Positions 33,559-37,799 of a stretch of 37,799 bases of DNA are shown piece after piece. The notes beneath the pieces are model-generated. The model saw only the letters and a program-made list of their open reading frames with translations, had not been told where the DNA came from and ran no database searches. Source of the stretch: Streptomyces himastatinicus ATCC 53653. Lineage in GTDB: Bacteria; Actinomycetota; Actinomycetes; Streptomycetales; Streptomycetaceae. Position numbers and translations under genes: made by a program. Position 1 is the stretch's first letter. The number at the start of each line of letters is the position of its first letter. Location: positions 3,338,030 through 3,375,828 of the forward strand of contig NZ_GG657754.1 of assembly GCF_000158915.1 (NCBI RefSeq), written 5' to 3'.

Positions 33559-35064
33559 TCAGCCCAGGTGTACGGCGGCGGACGGGGCAGCGTCGGCGGC
33601 CTTGTCGCGGGGTGGGCGGGGGGTGTTCATCAGGACGCCCACCACCACCGCTGCCGCCGTGAGGATCACCGACGACCAGACGAACGCGTGGGAGAAGCCC
33701 TCGACCAGGCCCTCCTTGACGGTCTCCGGGGTCATGCGACGGGCGTGCTCGCGCAGGTAGTCGGAGGTCGCGCTGGTGGCGATGGTGTTGAGCATCGCCG
33801 TGCCGATCGAACCGCCGATCTGCTGGGCCGTGTTCACCGTGGCGGAGGCGATGCCCGCGTCCTGCGGCCGCACGCCGTGGGTCGCGTAGTTCATCGAGGG
33901 GGCCATCACCAGGCCCATGCCGAAGCCGACGAGGAGTTCGGAGGGCAGCACACCCGCCGCGTACGAGCTGGTGACGTCCAGCGGGACCAGCAGCGCCACT
34001 CCGGTGGCCGCGATCAGCAGACCGGGCACCACCAGCGCCCGTGGCGGCACCTTGGGGATGAGGCGGGCGGCGACGCCGCCCGCGGCGGCCAGCACCGCCG
34101 CGGTCATCGGCAGGAAGGCCACGCCGGTGACCAGCGCCGAGTACCCCTTGACGATCTGCATGTAGTAGGTGAGGAAGAGGAACATCGCGAACATGCCGAC
34201 CACCGACATGCCGACCGCCAGATACGCGCTGCCCCGGGTGCGGTCCGCGACCACCCGGATCGGCAGCAGCGGATGGGCGGCGCGCCGCTCCACCAGGGCG
34301 AAGGCGGCAAGGAGCACCACGCCCAGGATGAGCAGCCCGGTCACCAGCCGCGAGCCCCAGCCCTCGGACTCGGCCTCGCTGCATCCGTAGACCAGCGACA
34401 CCAGACCGGCGACAGCCAGCAGCACTCCGGGGATGTCGAAGCGGGCCCGCTCCGGCGCGGCCCGGTCGGCGGGCAGGACGGACCAGCTGAAGGCCGCGAG
34501 GACGGCGATCGGCACGTTGACGTACAGGCACCAGCGCCAGTCCAGGTACTCGGTCAGCAGCCCGCCGACGACCAGACCGATCGCGCCGCCGCCCGCCGCG
34601 ATCGCGCCGAAGATGCCGAACGCCTTGGCGCGCTCGCGCGGCTCGGTGAAGTTCACGGCCAGCAGTGACAGCGCCGACGGCGCGAGCAGCGCGGCGAAGG
34701 CGCCCTGGAGCGCGCGGGCGCCGAGCAGCATCCCGAGCCCCTGGGCGGCGCCGCCGAGCGCGGAGGCCGCGGCGAAGCCGATCAGCCCGACCAGGAAGGC
34801 GCGCTTGCGGCCGGTGTAGTCGGCGATCCGGCCGCCGAACAGCAGCAGGCTGCCGAAGGCCAGGGTGTACGCGGTGATGACCCACTGCCGGTCACCGGCG
34901 GAGATGCCCAGATCGCGCTGGGCGGAGGGCAGGGCGATGTTCACGATGGTGATGTCGAGAACGATCATCAGCTGGGCCAGACCGATGAAAAGCAGGGCGA
35001 GCCAGCGCCGGGGGTTGGCCTCGGACGATGGAGCAGTGGGCGGTATGGCTGAGGGCTCGGACAT
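33559..35064 (-). CDS. MFS drug-efflux transporter, DHA2 family (14 membrane segments)
   Basis: A 501-residue proton-driven exporter of the EmrB/QacA type. Segment 1 contains LMIVLDITIVNIALP, the D1 motif of DHA2 pumps; motif A is GRIADYTGRKRAFLVG between segments 2 and 3; motif C-like Gly/Pro sequence lies in segment 5. There are 14 hydrophobic segments overall, with a cytoplasmic break near PADRAAPERARFDIPG. It should expel antibiotics or toxic organics. ATG at 35064 (MSEPSAIPPT) has GAAAGG seven bases upstream. It follows the TetR gene by 43 bp on the same strand, so that TetR protein is its likely repressor. Part of the open frame extends upstream without support. Confidence 0.94.
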   Translation of the reverse strand: MSEPSAIPPTAPSSEANPRRWLALLFIGLAQLMIVLDITIVNIALPSAQRDLGISAGDRQWVITAYTLAFGSLLLFGGRIADYTGRKRAFLVGLIGFAAASALGGAAQGLGMLLGARALQGAFAALLAPSALSLLAVNFTEPRERAKAFGIFGAIAAGGGAIGLVVGGLLTEYLDWRWCLYVNVPIAVLAAFSWSVLPADRAAPERARFDIPGVLLAVAGLVSLVYGCSEAESEGWGSRLVTGLLILGVVLLAAFALVERRAAHPLLPIRVVADRTRGSAYLAVGMSVVGMFAMFLFLTYYMQIVKGYSALVTGVAFLPMTAAVLAAAGGVAARLIPKVPPRALVVPGLLIAATGVALLVPLDVTSSYAAGVLPSELLVGFGMGLVMAPSMNYATHGVRPQDAGIASATVNTAQQIGGSIGTAMLNTIATSATSDYLREHARRMTPETVKEGLVEGFSHAFVWSSVILTAAAVVVGVLMNTPRPPRDKAADAAPSAAVHLG

Positions 35065-35107
35065 GACGGTGCCTTTCTGGTCGTGCGGTGCGGGCGTCAA
35101 TCGGTGA

Positions 35108-35794
35108 TCAGTCGACGGCGGCACGGGCGTCGTCGATCACGCGCTCCCGGATGTGGATGAAGGCGGCGGCGTCCACGGCCGGACCGCCGAGGGCGGTGGT
35201 GGGCCGCGGGGAGCCGCTGGGGCGCAGCCCGTCCACGTACAGATCGAGCTGGCGGTGGGCGAGGGCGTCGTCGTCCGGGATGCGGCCCCCGCCGGGCAGC
35301 GGCCGCGTCAGCCGGATGATCATCAGGACGATGTCGCCGAAGACGACATCGGGGCGGATCGCACCGGCGGCGCGGCCGCGGGCGAGGAGGCGGTCGACGG
35401 TCTCGACGGGGTCGGTGGCATCGCCGCGCATCCGGCCGAAGAGTTCGTCGGCGGTGAAGTGGCCCAGCAGCGCCGGTACCACCGAGCCGATCTTGAGGTC
35501 GAGGGCGGCGTGCATGAAGCGCCGCAGGGCGTCGGCCGGATCGCCCTCGGCGTCGACGGCGTGCCGCGCGGCCGCGTCCACCGCGGTGAAGACCTCGGCG
35601 GCCACACCGCGGAAGAGGTCGGGGCGGGTGGGAAACCGCCGGTAGAGGGTGGCGATGCCGACGCCGGCGCGCCGGGCGATCTCGTCGAGCGGGGCGTCAG
35701 GACCCTGGTCGGCGAAGACCTCGCGGGCGGCGCGCAGGATCTGCTCGCGGTTGCGGCGGGCGTCGGCGCGCATGCGGGGAGCGTCATCGGACAC
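35108..35794 (-). CDS. TetR-family regulator of the MFS pump
   Basis: A 228-residue TetR/AcrR repressor. The DNA-binding domain is at residues 9-55: RADARRNREQILRAAREVF, then PLDEIARRAGVGIATLYRRFPTRPDLF with a complete helix-turn-helix. The C-domain is the usual ligand-binding helical bundle (ALRRFMHAALDLKIG, PVETVDRLLARGRAAGAIRPDV). GTG at 35794 has GGAG seven bases upstream and is preferred to the open frame back to 35848. A perfect 25-bp palindrome lies 33 bp upstream of it, so it should repress its own operon with the pump, and ligand would release it. It is intact, unlike the other TetR gene nearby. Confidence 0.93.
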   Translation of the reverse strand: MSDDAPRMRADARRNREQILRAAREVFADQGPDAPLDEIARRAGVGIATLYRRFPTRPDLFRGVAAEVFTAVDAAARHAVDAEGDPADALRRFMHAALDLKIGSVVPALLGHFTADELFGRMRGDATDPVETVDRLLARGRAAGAIRPDVVFGDIVLMIIRLTRPLPGGGRIPDDDALAHRQLDLYVDGLRPSGSPRPTTALGGPAVDAAAFIHIRERVIDDARAAVD

Positions 35795-35826
35795 GGTGGA
35801 TCTCCAGCGGAGGGCATACACAGAGC

Positions 35827-35851
35827 TATGTGGAGAATTTTTCTCCACATA
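35827..35851. promoter_or_regulatory. Perfect 25-bp operator palindrome for the TetR/MFS operon
   Basis: The arms TATGTGGAGAA and TTCTCCACATA are exact complements of 11 bp around TTT. The site lies 33 bp upstream of the tetR GTG, in unusually AT-rich DNA that also holds the promoter. It is the obvious target of the TetR protein just downstream. Confidence 0.85.
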
Positions 35852-35921
35852 CCTGAGAGCGTAGCGCCGCTCGCCACCTTATTCAACACATGATGAAAAA
35901 GAACTCGGCAGAGAACCGAAA

Positions 35922-35958
35922 AGGGCCCGGCCCCCGCGGGAAGCGGAGGCCGGGCCCT
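35922..35958 (-). terminator. Terminator of serA
   Basis: AGGGCCCGGCC pairs with GGCCGGGCCCT (11 bp) around a loop containing a smaller CCCGCGGG hairpin. On the minus strand TTTTCGG follows. It begins 28 bp after the serA stop. Confidence 0.88.
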
Positions 35959-35985
35959 GTGAGAAACGCGCAGGCGCTACGCGGC

Positions 35986-37587
35986 TCAGACCAGGTTGAC
36001 CGAACGGGCCGACGTGGCGCCGATCTCCTCGGCGATCTCGGTGAGCACGCTCTGCGGAATCGTGTCGTCAACGGTCAGCGCGACCAGCGCCGCACCGCCC
36101 ACCGCGGCACGCGAGACCTGCATGCCCGCGATGTTGATACCCGCCTCGCCCAGGATGCGGCCGAGCGTGCCGACGACACCCGGACGGTCCGTGTAGCGGA
36201 GGAAGGCCATGTGGTCGGCGAGCGCCAGGTCGACGTCGTACTCCCCGACCGCGACGATCTTCTGGAGGTTCTTGGGACCGGCCAGCGTGCCGGAGATCGA
36301 GACCTCCTCACCGTCGGACAGGGTGCCGCGCACCGTCACCACGTTGCGGTGCTCGGTCGACTCCGAGCTGGTGGTCAGCCGCACCTCGACGCCGCGCTCC
36401 TGCGCGAACAGCGGGGCGTTCACATAGCTCACGGTCTCGTCGACGATGTCCTCGAAGACGCCCTTGAGCGCGGACAGCTCCAGCACCTTGACGTCGTGCT
36501 GGGTGATCTCGCCGTAGACCTCGACGTCGAGCCGGACGGCGACCTCGCCCGCGAGCGCGGTGAAGATCCGCCCCAGCTTCTCGGCCAGCGGCAGCCCGGG
36601 GCGTACGTCCTCGGCGATCACACCGCCCTGCACGTTGACCGCGTCCGGGACCAGCTCGCCCGCGAGGGCCAGCCGCACCGAGCGCGCGACCGCGATGCCC
36701 GCCTTCTCCTGGGCCTCGCCGGTGGAGGCGCCCAGGTGCGGGGTGGCCACCACGTTGTCGAACTCGAACAGCGGGGAGTCGGTGCACGGCTCCTTGGAGA
36801 ACACGTCCAGACCGGCACCGGCCACCCGGCCCTCCTTGAGGGCCGCGGCGAGCGCCACCTCGTCCACGATCCCGCCGCGGGCGGCATTGACGATGCGGAC
36901 GTCCGGCTTGACCCGGCGCAGCGCCTCGTCGCCGATCAGGCCGACCGTCTCGGGGGTCTTGGGCAGGTGGACGGTGATGAAGTCCGAGACCTCGAGCAGC
37001 TCGTCGAGGGTGAGCAGCTTCACACCCATCTGCGCGGCGCGCGCGGGCTGCACATACGGGTCGTACGCGACGACCTTCATCCCGAAGGCGGACATGCGCT
37101 GGGCGACCAGGACGCCGATGCGGCCGAGGCCGACGACGCCGAGGGTCTTCTCGCTCAGCTCCACACCGGTGTACTTGCTGCGCTTCCACTCGCCGTTCTT
37201 CAGGGCGGCGTTCGCCTGCGGGATGTTGCGGGCGGTGGCGACCAGCAGGCCGCAGGCCAGCTCGGCGGCGGTGACGATGTTGGACGTCGGCGCGTTGACG
37301 ACCATGACGCCCGCCTTGGTGGCGGCGGAGACGTCCACATTGTCCAGGCCGACGCCCGCGCGGGCGACCACCTTCAGCTTCTTCGCCGCGGCGATGGCTT
37401 CCGCGTCGACCTTGGTCGCGCTGCGGACGAGGATCGCGTCCACGTCGGCAAGGGCGGGAAGCAGTTCGTCTCGGTCCGCGCCGTTGCAGCTCCGGATCTC
37501 GAAATCCGGGCCCAGGGCGTCGACCGTGGCGGGCGACAGCTCTTCGGCGATGAGTACGACAGGTTTACCGGGGGAAGCAGTGCTCAC
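35986..37587 (-). CDS. serA: D-3-phosphoglycerate dehydrogenase
   Basis: A 533-residue SerA, which oxidises 3-phosphoglycerate with NAD as the first step of serine synthesis. The order is: substrate-domain entry (PVVLIAEELSPATVDALG), then NAD domain with VVGLGRIG, catalytic NAARGGIVDE and TPHLGAST, then the allosteric intervening domain (AEDVRPGLPLAEKLGRIF), then an ACT domain that senses serine (FLRYTDRPGVVGTLGRILGE). This is the long form of Actinobacteria. GTG at 37587 (MSTASPGKPVV) is preferred on family N-terminus; a TGAGGA stands 12 bases upstream. The next upstream gene in Streptomyces is normally ilvC, outside this window. Confidence 0.96.
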   Translation of the reverse strand: MSTASPGKPVVLIAEELSPATVDALGPDFEIRSCNGADRDELLPALADVDAILVRSATKVDAEAIAAAKKLKVVARAGVGLDNVDVSAATKAGVMVVNAPTSNIVTAAELACGLLVATARNIPQANAALKNGEWKRSKYTGVELSEKTLGVVGLGRIGVLVAQRMSAFGMKVVAYDPYVQPARAAQMGVKLLTLDELLEVSDFITVHLPKTPETVGLIGDEALRRVKPDVRIVNAARGGIVDEVALAAALKEGRVAGAGLDVFSKEPCTDSPLFEFDNVVATPHLGASTGEAQEKAGIAVARSVRLALAGELVPDAVNVQGGVIAEDVRPGLPLAEKLGRIFTALAGEVAVRLDVEVYGEITQHDVKVLELSALKGVFEDIVDETVSYVNAPLFAQERGVEVRLTTSSESTEHRNVVTVRGTLSDGEEVSISGTLAGPKNLQKIVAVGEYDVDLALADHMAFLRYTDRPGVVGTLGRILGEAGINIAGMQVSRAAVGGAALVALTVDDTIPQSVLTEIAEEIGATSARSVNLV

Positions 37588-37799
37588 GTGGTCTTCAGTC
37601 CTCACTAGTCCTCAGCGGACGGCCGTCCCGACGGCCGCAGGCGGTGAAGGGTTCCAGCCGCGTGGAAGACGCACGACGCTGTGAGCCTGACGCGTTTGTT
37701 GCAGGAAAGTGTAGTAGCGCTCGGGCCTGTGTAATGCGCCAATGCGGCAGGATCACCCGCACGTGGTGGTGCGCGGCGGACAAAGCCGAACCGGGTGTG
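37588..37799 (-). other. Upstream region of serA
   Basis: These 212 bp hold no gene. CGGCCGT-CCCG-ACGGCCG (37620-37637) can form a 7-bp hairpin about 33 bp before the serA start. On the minus strand TACACT near 37710 may be a -10, with no convincing -35. I see no riboswitch or T-box. Confidence 0.45.

Noticed and set aside
35890..37608. A 572-codon plus-strand frame over serA
   Set aside because: Antisense shadow of serA, which has complete domains.

Overview
The window is high-GC actinobacterial chromosome and almost certainly comes from a Streptomyces or a close relative. The signs are many GTG starts, very GC-rich third codon positions, two conservon (cvnABCD) operons, an actinobacterial epsilon-type acyl-CoA carboxylase subunit, and a gene order (gltX, FAH, cvn1, cvn2, accE/accB, cimA, ilvE, leuB, P5C and proline dehydrogenases, PucR regulator, serA) that I remember as the SCO5547 to SCO5515 core region of S. 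coelicolor. No tRNA, rRNA, insertion sequence, prophage or CRISPR array is visible.

Left part (1-12.5 kb): the start of gltX overlaps a fumarylacetoacetate-hydrolase gene. A 59-residue protein with a doubled ANPRRT motif (1004-1183, minus) lies upstream. Then come two tandem plus-strand conservons. Each encodes a NIT-domain histidine-kinase-like membrane protein (CvnA), a Roadblock protein (CvnB), a DUF742 protein (CvnC) and a small GTPase (CvnD), probably a membrane-associated switch like a G-protein system. The two copies share promoter-like elements, a hairpin between cvnB and cvnC, a 20-bp cvnC/cvnD overlap, and long stretches of perfect DNA identity in cvnB and cvnD. The cvnA genes have diverged, which suggests gene conversion.

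Middle part (12.4-22 kb, mostly minus): accB/accE (acyl-CoA carboxylase carboxyltransferase and epsilon subunits), a secreted polysaccharide lyase family 8 enzyme, a plus-strand YceI protein behind a perfect 18-bp palindrome, and the branched-chain amino acid genes cimA, ilvE and leuB as separate units. An attenuator-like hairpin lies ahead of cimA.

Right part (22-37.8 kb): a Tat-exported purple-acid-phosphatase-like enzyme, a 40-residue basic protein, a gene-free gap with two operator-like palindromes, and the proline catabolic genes pruA and putB with a PucR-type regulator that carries a +1 frameshift. The accessory patch from 28.6 to 33.5 kb holds a beta-lactamase-fold serine hydrolase, a TetR gene that has lost its DNA-binding helices, a GH6 cellulase, a frameshifted PL1 pectate lyase and a Uma2 protein. 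It is followed by a TetR/MFS efflux pair with a 25-bp perfect operator palindrome, and by serA with a strong terminator. Three of the genes between 27 and 33 kb are broken. The two single-base cases could be assembly errors; the TetR deletion looks like true decay.
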